NCBI GenBank assembly: GCA_021234155.1
Contig: JAJEKV010000041.1
Coordinates: forward strand, 12,848,689 to 12,912,688
Length of the DNA stretch: 64,000 nucleotides
Direction: 5' to 3'
From: Isoetes taiwanensis
Taxonomy: Eukaryota > Streptophyta > Lycopodiopsida > Isoetales > Isoetaceae
Shown here: piece after piece, positions 45,063-55,510 of the stretch
Numbering within the stretch: the first letter of the stretch is position 1
Layout: every line of letters begins with the position of its first letter
Notes under the pieces: generated by a model
Database searches by the model: none
What the model was told of the DNA's origin: nothing
The model's input: the letters and a program-made list of their open reading frames with translations, nothing else
Program-made: the position numbers and the translations under genes

Positions 45063-46281
45063 ATGCTCAATTTAGACGGTGCCCATAACGCCGCTTGGCA
45101 GACACCCTCCAACGCCAGTAGGCTGACTCCTGAACAGGAACTGATGTTAATGAAAAGGCAGTTAGGCGAATTACAGGCCTATGTATTGCATGCCAACCCG
45201 CCGCAACAAACCCAGGAAGATGGACCGGAGTTACCTCTGCTACCACCGAGTCCACCTGCACAACAGCCATCTCCCCCTGGAGCTAGCCCTGTACCTGCAC
45301 CAAGGAGGCCTCATGCTAAGCGTCACCGAAGTTCCTCTAAGGATAGTGCCACTCCCTCACGCTCAACCACTTCAGTGTCTTCTGATTCATCAGTATCAGT
45401 TGGTGACCATGCAAAGCGCCGGGATAAGGAATACCGTAAGACGGTTGACACAGCTATAACTAGTATATGGAAGAATAGGAAATTGGCCCAGTTTGATGGA
45501 AAATCCAGAGGCGGCCTGAATGCAGAGTCCTGGTTGGATGAAATGAAGGAGTTTGGGAAGTCCTATGGCATGACGGAGAAGGATACAGGAAAGGTTGCCA
45601 CCACCAACCTTACAGGAGCTGCCCGTATTTGGTGGAAGGGTTATGCCAGGGCTAAATATCTGGACAGGAGCAGATGCAACTTCAGGAAGTTTGCCAAGGC
45701 ATTCAAGTCGCATTATGTGCCCCGCGGCGACAAATGCCGCCAGATCCGCACCTTTTACAAAGCTGGAGCGTAAAGGTATGACTCGCCTCGTGCTTAATCG
45801 ATGAGTTTATGCGCTTGAGGCTGACCGGTAGGAACGAAAAGAGAGTCCGTGAGAGGGTTATATTGAAGGGTTGGCCCCATCAATTAAACTGATGGTTAAA
45901 GCCATAGACCCAAAATCAGTTGAGGCCGAGGCTAAGGCATTGAGCCTCGAGGAGGACACACCAAGAAACCAAGCATCTCGCATCCCGCTCCATGCTCGCG
46001 ATCCACACCATACAAACCCCGTCGCCAAGTCCGGCCCCTCTCGCCAGAACTTGTATAGCCGGCCTAAAAGAAAGTTACTTTCAAAGACGGCCGATAAACA
46101 GGGCAATGTCGGCAAGGAAGTAATAAAACCTCTTCACAAAATATTCCTAAGGAGGCCCGAGAACAGCTCACGGGATAAGGCATGTTACTGTGTATGCGAC
46201 TGGGCACTTTATGCACAACCGCCCTTATGTTACGCAGACCGCCTACCGGCCATGGCCGACCTCGATTGGGACGACACCTGA
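45063..46281 (+). pseudogene. chromovirus gag and zinc-knuckle remnant
   Basis: A 236-codon frame (45,063-45,773) has a Pro/Ser/Lys-rich N-terminus, then the gag core: RKLAQFDGKSRGGLNAESWL, DEMKEFGKSYGMTEKDTGKV, LTGAARIWWKGYA and NFRKFAKAFKSHYVPRGDK. After a shift the linker continues (45,871-46,281) to CYCVCDWALYAQPPLCYADR, a degraded CCHC knuckle where Cys, Cys and Cys remain but the Gly-His part is lost. It forms the particle shell in the family. Confidence 0.8.
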
Positions 46282-46309
46282 GTCAACCTTACCCTCGCCG
46301 AGGACGAGG

Positions 46310-46980
46310 CTCCCGAAAGTACATTCATGGTGCGCTCATATTCTTGCAAATTTATAGAAACCGGCAATGCCGAAAAGTCACCCTTTGGCATTTCCACCAT
46401 AGGTCAAGTAGACAAGAAGCCTTTTGTAATTCTTATGGATACGGGAAGTACACATAATTTTGTTTCCCTAGAATGGCTCAAGTCTTACAGCTTGAAACAT
46501 TAAGGTCTCGACCAAGGCCCGCCACTCTAGCCGCTGGTAAAGTCGCATACTCATGGCCGCTGCATCAATCTTAAGATGCGCTACCAGGTGCACCAAAGGG
46601 CTTTGGGTGCCGAAGTTGATGGACATTGGTAAATATGACCTCATTGTTGGAATGGAATTCTTGGCATCCGCAAAAGCCAACATAGACTGCGAGAAGAGAG
46701 AAGTTACCTTCAACACAGCTAATGGAGCCCGTGTGACTATCAAAGGTGAACCCTTCAACCCTATCATGCAGTCTATGTCCATCAGACAGTTAGATAAAGC
46801 TATACGCAAGGAAAAGCTCCTCTGCATCATTTCCCTTGCATCCATAGAGTCAGATGCTAAACAGAAGCAAGTAATCGACACCTTGCCAGAAGGGATTGCT
46901 CTCTTCGGGAGTTTGGTGACCTTTTCCCAGATGAGATTCAGAAGCTTCCTCCTTTCAGAGGGGTGGAATGTGAAATAGCA
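46310..46980 (+). pseudogene. chromovirus aspartic protease region
   Basis: VRSYSCKFIETGNAEKSPFG, then KKPFVILMDTGSTHNFVSLE with the catalytic D-T-G. Frame changes follow near 46,500, and 46,553-46,978 continues with LMDIGKYDLIVGMEFLASAK and EKREVTFNTANGARVTIKGE, the usual stretch linking protease to RT. Confidence 0.8.
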
Positions 46981-47830
46981 TTAGAGCTGGGTACCAAGCC
47001 TACTAGCAAGGCCCTGCACCGTATGAGTCCTCCGCACTGGGCGTAACTTAAGAAGCAACTTCGGAGCTACTAAACCTAGGTTTCATCCGACCTAGTGTTT
47101 CGCCTTTGGCGCCCTATTCTCTTCGTTAAGAAAAAGGACGGCTCGCTGAGGATGTGTATTGACTATCGGCAACTCAACAAGCATACCATCAAGAATCGCT
47201 ATGCTTTGCCTCGAGCGATGACCTAATGGATCAGTTACAAGGGGCTAAGTATTTCTCAAAGATTGATCTACGCCCCGATACCATCGATAAGGATCAAAGA
47301 GGAGGACATCCATAAGTCCGCTTTTGGGCATTATGAATTTACAGCTATGCCCTTTGATTAACTAATGCCCCAAAGAACGTTTATGCGACTAATGAATGAT
47401 GTCTTCCGACAATACTTGGATGATTTTGTTGTTATTTTCTTCGACGACATTCTCATCTACAGTAAGACCCTCGAGGAGCATGAGAAACATCTTAGGTTGG
47501 CCCTACAAAAGCTAAGGCATCATCAGCTCTATGCTAAGTTCTCTAAATGCAAGTTTGCCACTCCGAAGGTCGATTATTTGGGCCATATCATTTCGGCAGA
47601 GGGAATTGCTACAGACCCCGCAAAGATAGAAGCCGTAAGAGAATGGCCTATTCCAGGGAATGTTTCCGAAGTCCGGAGTTTCTTGGGATTAGCAGGCTAC
47701 TATCGAAAATTTGTGAAGGATTTTGCGAAGATTGCAGCTCCTCTTACAAATCTTACAAAGCATGAGAAGGTGAAAGATTGGATGGACCACTGGAAGACAA
47801 AAGTTCGTGAAAGTTTCCAGCGGCTTTAAG
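46981..47830 (+). pseudogene. chromovirus reverse transcriptase
   Basis: The first blocks are frame-broken ([38 protein letters not shown]). From 47,365 one frame holds [20 protein letters not shown] with catalytic F-x-D-D, then [40 protein letters not shown] and [22 protein letters not shown] copies the element RNA. Confidence 0.88.
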
Positions 47831-48236
47831 GATGCCTTTAACGTCAAGCACCAGTTCTCACATTGCCCGATCCCCCCCAGTGATAAACCGGTGGCGGCGG
47901 ATGCCGCAAAGATTGCCACCGGAGGAGTCCTAATGCAGAGGGGAGAGTTATTGCCTATGACTCAAGGAAAATGAACGAAACAGAAGCAAATGCGTATCCT
48001 ACCCATGATCGAAATTGTTAGCCGTTGTCCGTGCTTTGCGCATATGGAGACACTACCTTCTTGGTAGAAGATTCCAGTTGGATACGGATCATCAAAGTCT
48101 CCGTTATTTATCCACCCAGCCAAATCTCAATCTCCGTCAAGATGAGTATGATTTCGAGATTATGTATAAGCCGGGCAAGCACAATGTGGTTGCGGATGCA
48201 TTGTCACGCCATCCTTTAGTGACCAACCCATTGTAA
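47831..48236 (+). pseudogene. chromovirus RNase H
   Basis: After a shift, 48,015-48,236 reads MLAVVRALRIWRHYLLGRRF, then QLDTDHQSLRYLSTQPNLNL, DEYDFEIMYKPGKHNVVADA and LSRHPL, the last third of a gypsy RNase H. Confidence 0.85.
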
Positions 48237-49500
48237 TGCTATTTCTACTCACCAAAGAGTTTGGGAAACAGATAGAACAGACCTTGGCCACAGATCCGGA
48301 GTTCTGTGACATTTGGAATAGTTTGGCTAAGGAAGCTCGCACCGATGCAGAGCGCGAGGCTTTTCGTGCCTATAAGAAAGAGGGCAACTTGTTATATCAC
48401 AAGGATAAGTTGTGTGTGCCAAGACTTCAGAGTACTTAAGCTTATTCTTCATGACACACACAATAGCCCTATAGCCGGACACGCGGTTTATGAAGACCTA
48501 CTTTAGATCCGATCCAGCTATTTCGCCTTCCATGAAAAAGGACATTGCCGTGTACATTAAGCAAAGGTCGTGTGTCGAAAACCAAAGCCGAAAGCAGCTA
48601 TGATTCCAAAGAAGCCGCAACCTTTGGATGTGCCTAACGCCAAATGGGAGGTGATAACCATGGATTTCATTGTCGCCTTCCACGAACTCTCCGGGGTATG
48701 ATGCCTTAATGGTAGTCGCCGACAAATTGTCGAAAATGGCTCATTTCTTGCCATGTCGCACTACGATACAGCCTTTTGATAATCGCTTCTTTTGCCGAGA
48801 GATCTTCGATTACACGGGATGCCACGAGTGATTGTGTCGCATGAGATCCCAAATTTGTAAGTGCTTTCTCGAAAGATTTCTTTGCTACTATCCGCACTAA
48901 GCTTGCTATGAGTACGGCATATCATCCTCAAACCGATGGTCGACGGAGCGCATAAATCGCATCATAGAGGATATGCTAAGAAGTTATGTGTGGAGTAAGC
49001 AATCACAATGGGTCGACTATATTTATCCGGTCGAAGTTTGCCTACAACATCATGAAACAGAGTCTTCCGTAATCGTCTCCCTTCATGATAAATTATGGTT
49101 ATCAATGCCTTACTCCCCGGCACATGGCATAACCCCGTTTCTAAAGTGGAGGTTTCTCAACAACTTCTATTAGAGATGCAAGCCCGGGTCGAAGAAGTTC
49201 GTGGGTACTTATTAGGTCGCACGCAATGTCGAAGAGTGTAGCCGATAAGCACGTAACCCCACGCTTTTCCGTGGGCGAATCCGCTTTGGCTGAAGATTAA
49301 GGTAAAACAAGCCAAGCTTAAGATTGGCAACCGCAAGAAGTTGGCACCCGATGGGTCTGGACCGCTCAAAATTATTGAGCGTGTGGGAGAGCGTGCATAT
49401 CGCCTGGATTTGCCGCCAGCTTGAAGATCCACAAGGTCTTTCACGTGAGTCTTCAAACAACACACCCTCGATCCGGAGGAGGTTTTGATACCCCAACCCT
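48237..49500 (+). pseudogene. chromovirus integrase remnant
   Basis: The N-terminal zinc region is degraded (LILHDTHNSPIAGHA near 48,450). The core is legible near 48,610-48,960 (PKKPQPLDVPNAKWEVITMD; YHPQTDG-like text near 48,930), with stops and a clear internal deletion. The C-terminal region near 49,300-49,450 carries LKIGNRKKLAPDGSGPLKII. Confidence 0.7.
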
Positions 49501-49509
49501 CCTAGAAAT

Positions 49510-49735
49510 GACAGAGGAGCAGCTGGAAATAGTGCCTCGAGGCTCTCCTTGATCGAGCTTTATAAACAAACCGTAAGGACTCAAATGTTGCAATACTTGG
49601 TTAAGTGGAAGCACTTACCGCTTGAGGATGCTACTTGGGCGATGAAGATAGACCTTGACAAGCACTACCCGACTTCATGCGGGAATCTCAAGCCCGCACT
49701 ATCAACGATGCTATCAACCCCGCACCCGCCGTAAG
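49510..49735 (+). pseudogene. chromodomain at the integrase C-terminus
   Basis: QMLQYLVKWKHLPLEDATWA then MKIDLDKHYPTS matches the chromodomain core Q-Y-L-V-K-W-K-x-L-P-x-E-x-A-T-W. It defines the element as a chromovirus. In the family this domain directs insertion to methylated-H3 chromatin, an interesting context for the H3-like segment upstream. Confidence 0.85.
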
Positions 49736-50367
49736 CTTGAAAGCTTGATTCCCATGAGTAGCGCCAGAGGGGTAGATGCATCGTAAGTAATAAACGCTAC
49801 CGATGATGAGATCACCTTTGTGTTCTCTAGGACGGGGTGTAATCGTCAATGTTGACTGACCACGACTTGCTATGACAAAATATAGGTCATAGGTCATGCT
49901 TCATCATCTCCTACCACAATGGGAACTTGACCATTCCCTAGGGCGCAATGAACCGCAACCATAGACATGATAGGTCCCCCGGTAGATAGAGTTTATTTTT
50001 TTACTATAAGGGGTGGTCCTTCAACCACAATCTAATTATATATATATCGATATACCGACATGTGCGTATGCGCTGAGCACTACGTGACCTCGCAAATGTT
50101 AGAGGGTTGTTGATGACCAACTCTCCAAGTTTTATTTTGTCTACACGCCTTGTTTTGTTGTTGCTCTAATGTTGATATTGGACCTTGGTCCTTGAACTTT
50201 TTGATTATGATAGTCATCTGAAATGCACTTTAGTGCTTAAACTGTTTTGAACTTCAAAAGTTTTAATATATTACCTTTGGAAATAAGGAATTATCTTCCT
50301 TTATAATGTAATTTCTTTATTAGTATATCTCAGAATAACCCCAATGCCGAGGACAAAGATTAATTCT

Positions 50368-50380
50368 AAGGAGGGGAGAA
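50368..50380 (+). other. polypurine tract
   Basis: AAGGAGGGGAGAA immediately precedes the 3' LTR, where plus-strand synthesis is primed. Confidence 0.85.
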
Positions 50381-51944
50381 TGTGACGCTCCAAGTATTTA
50401 TACTGGTATATTGACACGCCACCTAGTATAGGTACGCCCACCTAGGGTATGATAACCTAGGGGGTTGGCCACAATGGATTTAATTAGCTATGTTAACCAA
50501 ATTATAAAGGATAATTATCTAAAGACATGTGATTAGGTCAATCCATAGTGGGAAGGCGCCATTTGGCATAAACCGGGTGGCCAGCATGAGGGTTGCTAAA
50601 CTAGGCCACCAAAGGGAAGCGCCATCCTCATACCAGCCCAATTTCGACCCAAAGAAAGCACCAAGAGCACCCGAAAAGGCCAGAAAACAGCTTGTCGTCG
50701 TCCCAGATCGCCAAACGCCCTTTCGCCGTTGTTGTTACCCCCAAGATGCACTCCATGGAAGCACCCTTGACAACGAGTCCAAATTAAACTCCTGTTAGTG
50801 GTAGTTAGTTTGCAAATTGTAGAATAATACTGCATTCTTTTCTACGATAGTTTTGGGTGAGATTAATCCTTCTTTGGTAAATAGGAATACTTTTCAGCTT
50901 ATGAATGATGCTCATATGGGATGGTCGATGTCTCTATAAGTCAGGCTTTAGTCGCCTCCAAGAAACAGGATTAAAAGGGGGGTAGAGGCCTCCGAGCTTG
51001 AGTATAGAATGCTCCTAGTACTTCCCTTAACACCCTAGTATTTTCGCCCTGGCACAAGAGCCCACCGGTCATAGATGCTATGGTCTAGCTTAGCACCGCA
51101 TAAGGGACACAAAGGGCAAGATGAGGGGTGGGGTCTTGCACGAGCATACAAGGCCCCCGAGACTCCTGGGGGCTAGGCCCCGATAGCCGGCCACGGGAGG
51201 GCCTGCATGGGTCCGACACTCCCCGGGTGTAGTGGTGTGACCCGTGATGGGGCACCATACACTTTGAGTAGATTTAGGTGAGTAAGTCGGCACGGATGCG
51301 GGTCGCCGACGCCGCACGTGTCCTCTAGCTCACCCATGGAGCCACCGTGATCCCGAAGGGGACGCTCTCGACCGCCTCATCGGACCAGTGTCATGAACCC
51401 GAGTAGGCTCACAAAGGGTGATACCTTGAGATCGGGGCTTCCTAAGGCTATAGCAAAGCCATAGCGTGAATCGACCCATCCGCAAGGTGTGCACAGTGAG
51501 GGGCAGATGGAGTGGACAACCCTAGCCGATGTTCTATGCCGCCCAACGCCATGCCAAGACTCCTGGTCCGCTGATCTTCTTGAGGCCCAACCGCCACCGA
51601 CCTCACCGAGTCCGAGCCGGGTAGAACCCGAGGTTTGGGTGTTTTTTAGTTTTAGATGCATATTCTATGCCGCTGGTATTTAGATGGATGCGCCACCCTT
51701 CGTGGTGGTTATTTATATGTGACTTATGTCGGTACTAACCCTTGTATTCATGCTTCCGCGACGGCGCCCATCGGCGGCGCGTAATGTAATGACCCTCCGG
51801 TCCTTTCACCCCGAGCGCCTCTATGTAGACGCACCCAAAGTTAGATGGAGGGTTCTCCGCCGTGGGCAGATGGTCGCCATGGAGGGAAAGTCCTCAGATG
51901 TATACGACCGGGGTCGAGATATATATTCAAAAAGAGCCGCCACA
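50381..51944 (+). repeat. 3' LTR (1,564 bp)
   Basis: It starts TGTGACGCTCC and ends GAGCCGCCACA, then CTATC. It differs from the 5' LTR mostly by short insertions and deletions rather than substitutions. Confidence 0.95.
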
Positions 51945-51959
51945 CTATCTAAAACCACA

Positions 51960-52730
51960 TACACATTTGGAAGTGGTGCCGAGTGGAACTGAACCGGCGG
52001 ATTAGCTCCACCGACATCAAAATTTTGGAAGCTGATACGCAGTGGTTCAATGATCAATTGATCCTCCTCTTCTCAAGGTGATACTTTCATCCGATTTGTG
52101 ATCATCGATTGTGCCATCATATGCATATGTTTGCGCATACATGGAATACTACTTGGTGCTCCAAGGAATGAGCCATCCCTTTCATTTCTTTGACCCTCTT
52201 TTTTCACTGACATTGTCCAAGGACACAAATAGTTACAAAACAATAAGGAAACATGTGAATCTGATAAGTGCCAAGACATGTTTTTTGCCTCGCTTGTGAT
52301 GGACATCACTGACCTGTTTTCTCGATTGTAAGTTATGCGTGTCTCGCATGCAGATATAAAACCAAGGATATATCACTTTGATAGCTCTAAGGCTTGCATG
52401 GCGTAAGGCATATATTGAGAGGTTAGTGCTTGCTCATTGCATTTTGTCGCTAGGCACAATGACAACAAACTTTGAATGCGTGTTCTTGGAATTGCTTGGA
52501 CACAATAATTTCAGCTTTACAACCTCGTGATGTTGTGAAAATTTTCAGAACGCCTTCAAACCGATGGTCATTCATGTATTCTCGCCAGATGTTCGCTTAT
52601 GCACAAAATTGTGAAGGGGTACTTGAAAGGAGTGAATATATTGTTGCCCCATCTAGTAAGTCAATCTCAAATGTAAGCAGACAAACCAAACTTTGTTATT
52701 GACAAAGTGTGGTTAACTCCAGGTTATGGA
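51960..52730 (+). pseudogene. Ulp1-like cysteine protease remnant (tentative)
   Basis: Just past the chromovirus a frame reads RISSTDIKILEADTQWFNDQ then LILLFS. It resembles the opening of Ulp1/SENP proteases (LT-x-x-DL-x-x-L-x-x-x-x-WLND). About 300 bases on, after a gcatgcag acceptor, KPRIYHFDSSKACM resembles the block around the catalytic Asp. Later text (52,472-52,702) is not assigned. The catalytic His and Cys are not identified. Such proteases remove SUMO and are often carried by MULE and CACTA elements. The match is weak. Confidence 0.3.
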
Positions 52731-53055
52731 CATTTCAGCACCGTGATCTAGTTGATGTTAGAGTGTTCATGCTTGAAATTTTAAGATTAGAAGCAACAAA
52801 AGTCGGAACCGAGAGGAACATATGTATTGGGAAGTATGTAGGTGCATGAGTCACCTCGCACTTTAAATCATCAGATATCTTTCTTATGTATATAATTGTT
52901 ATTGTAACCTCGATTCATTTGAATGAAAATTCATATTCAATTCATCTCACAAACAAAGGAATCAAGTGTTCGTAAGAATTCAAATCTTCAAAAAGAAATC
53001 AAGACAAACTCATTTTCGTGGGTCAAGCACAAAAACTTCGTGATGAGTTCAAAAA
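52731..53055. other. no assignable gene
   Basis: AT-rich sequence with no open frame or repeat worth naming. Confidence 0.4.
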
Positions 53056-54640
53056 CTACGTAATGGTTTTACATTTCATCATCATCGTAAAGAACTTCGG
53101 CAAATTCTCAAAAATTTTCTCCTCATCTAAAGGATCCAGCCTATATATACAAATCCTGCTTTGACGCTTAGTTGGTGGCATGTGAAGTCCGATTGCACGT
53201 ATCCGTGTTGTGAATACTATGCCTAAGACGCCTTTATCGCAAAGATCATAGCCGACGGTTGATCTTGCGCCTTCTTGTAATACATACCTTCTAACACTAT
53301 CACCGGCGAGGTACCATGTTCCATTGAGTTGGAAGTCTTTCTCCACTATCCATTTTGATTTTATGCACATCAAATCCAAAATTCAAACCCTCATCATTCC
53401 CTTTCGAGCAACGACAAAGAAATTATCACCAACTCTAAGTGCCTCTGCTAACATCGTGGGATTGAGGAGAACAAGGACCTGCTTAGATTTACGGTCCTCA
53501 ATGTCAAGATGCACATTGGAGGATGGTACAATAACTTGAAGTTTCCAATCATCAACATAGTGCTTGTTCACACAACTGCTCCACATGCCATCCAAGCAAT
53601 AGTCGCAAGCATGAAAGTTCCCTCGTGCAACCGCAATGGAGATTCGTGATTGAATGCATGTACACAATGGATCCGCCTAGTGTCCAAAAATCCTTTCTCG
53701 CACCCCATGCTTTCTTTCTATCTATATCCTCCACCTTGACTTCCCAAAAGAACCTTTTATATTCTTCCTCTTATCGGTTTCGATGTGTTCATCCACTCCT
53801 GATGTTCCACAAGTAAACATCTCTTCGACAACTTCTACCACTTCACGAAAGCATTACCCAATTTTATGTCAGTATTTTAATTGCGCTTGTCTTAACCATC
53901 TCTTCAACTCAAGAGCCTTTTTACATCGTGTTCACCTTTCCCATGGTTAGAACAAAAAAAAAAATCCACATCATATAGACATCGTTGTCGCTTTGTGTAC
54001 CTAGCCACAAAGTAAAATGGTCTAGAAGCCTTGAATGAGATGTCGCACCATCCGAAAACACATAATGTCTCTTTGGCACCCTTCCTTTCTCCCAGATATT
54101 TGTGGTGCTTCATGAAGCAGTTGTTGCACCTAACAAAGTATCGTGTTCCCTATCATTTAATACATAGTAATGTGTTTCCTTGATAATCTCATCCGCCAAT
54201 CGAAGTCGCATCGATATATTATTTGAACCAAAATGGTAATCTGTTATTGATCCAACGCGACGACCGCGACCTCCTCTTGTTCCTTAAATGTATAGTTCTC
54301 TCGCAAAATCCACTACCGAAAGACATGCATCTGCTGGGAGATTCTCAAGAAGCTCCTTAAATTGTTTTGCCTGCCATTGGTACCTAAAATTATACAGTGG
54401 AAAGATTTTTAGATGCTCTTTCAATTTATCCAGAAGCTCCTTGGGTTCTGTCTCATTGTACTGATGAGTCAGTCTCCTACCAGAACTCGAGACGTTGTCT
54501 TTTTCATAGTCAATGTACTCCCATTTCACTTTCCTATTACTGCCACTTTCTTCCATGGGACAGGTCTGAAACTTCTTGATTCCACACAGCTCACAATCTT
54601 CAAGGATGCACGCCTTCAAAACTCATCTAATTCACTCTTT
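53056..54640 (-). pseudogene. cysteine-rich transposon-type protein, C-terminal half
   Basis: On the minus strand 54,619-54,284 reads CELCGIKKFQTCP, then GSNRKVKWEYIDYEKDN, LLDKLKEHLKIFPLYNFRYQ, WQAKQFKELLENLPADACLS and VVDFARELYI. In broken frames IYRCDFDWRMRLSRKHITMY and GCQRDIMCFRMVRHLIQGF follow to about 53,900. The block QFKxLxxNLP...VxDFxExY is the one I recall after the NTCCC block of the family at 7.7-9.2 kb, here with REL in place of the usual SEN. Minus frames at 53,667-53,056 (KLQVIVPSSNVHLDIEDRK; GTWYLAGDSVRRYVLQEGAR) look coding and lie downstream, but may be another gene. Confidence 0.45.
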
Positions 54641-55059
54641 GGACACAATATAGATCTCCACAAGCTTCCTCAGACTTGTAATTTTATGCCGGTGTGCCCC
54701 CGTGATTGACCAAGTTCATGTGATCTACAAACATCGCAGTGCAAGTGCAATTCTTCTGATGTTTGGTTCTCATCCCATTGAGTCCATCCACTAGCATTTG
54801 CATCCTCACGCGTTTAATGCAAAAGAACTATTGAAGTCCTTCAATTTCACAACAAACCAGGGTTTTAGCTTCTCAAAAGCTCGAAAACTAATCTTAATTT
54901 CCGATGTTGGTCCGTAAAACCTCTTGAACAATAGCATCTGCATGAAATGAACACTAAACTCTTAGGATGCGATACCACACCAAACCATGCACCATACCAT
55001 GCCCCACACTCATCATATTCACTGAACCAGCACCTTAGTGTCAGTGTACATTACATACC

Positions 55060-55500
55060 ACACCACACCCCACCACACACCATACACCAAATGTGGGTGA
55101 TAGCAAGGAGTTGTAGAACATTGTGCAGGGTGGTGGAGTGTGGTGGTGGTGGTGGGAGTGTGGTGGTGGGGGGTGGTGGAGTGGTGTGTGGTGGTGGGGG
55201 GTGTGGTGGTGGGGGTGTGTGTAGTGGTGTGTGGTGGTATGATGTGGTGTGGTGGAGGTGGTGGTCGTGGTGGTGGTGGTGGTGTGTGGTGTGGTGTAGT
55301 GGAGTGTGGTGGTGGTGGAGTGTGGTGGAGGGGTGTGGTGTGGTACATGGTTGAGTGTGGTAGTGAGGGGGGAGAATAAATAAAATTGAATCCACACATA
55401 TCATACATTAACATGCACACACCCACATGACACCATAGATATAACACACACCACACCACACCACACCACACCTGCACTACACCACACCACACATCACATC
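55060..55500 (-). repeat. (GGT)n / (TGG)n microsatellite, inverted relative to 36.4 kb
   Basis: 55,130-55,370 is GTGGTGG-rich, the complement of the array at 36.4 kb. CACCACACC-type sequence follows at 55,440-55,510 and precedes at 55,040-55,090. The left flank (gggtgatagcaaggagttgt ... tgcagggtggtggagtg) is the inverse of the right flank at 36,840-36,890. Confidence 0.9.
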
Positions 55501-55510
55501 ACATCACTTT

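Larger units (their letters stand above)
39139..51944 (+). mobile_element. 12.8-kb Ty3/gypsy chromovirus, structurally complete
   Basis: It has ~1.56-kb LTRs at both ends, a 5-bp target duplication, a PBS matching initiator-Met tRNA, a polypurine tract, and gag-PR-RT-RH-IN-chromodomain in order. About 4.3 kb separates the 5' LTR from gag, much more than usual. It holds extra coding sequence, including a histone H3-like fold. Many frameshifts interrupt pol. Confidence 0.93.

Noticed and set aside
55019-55492. His/Thr/Pro-rich frames at the second CCA array
   Set aside because: Same microsatellite artefact; no domain or splice signal.
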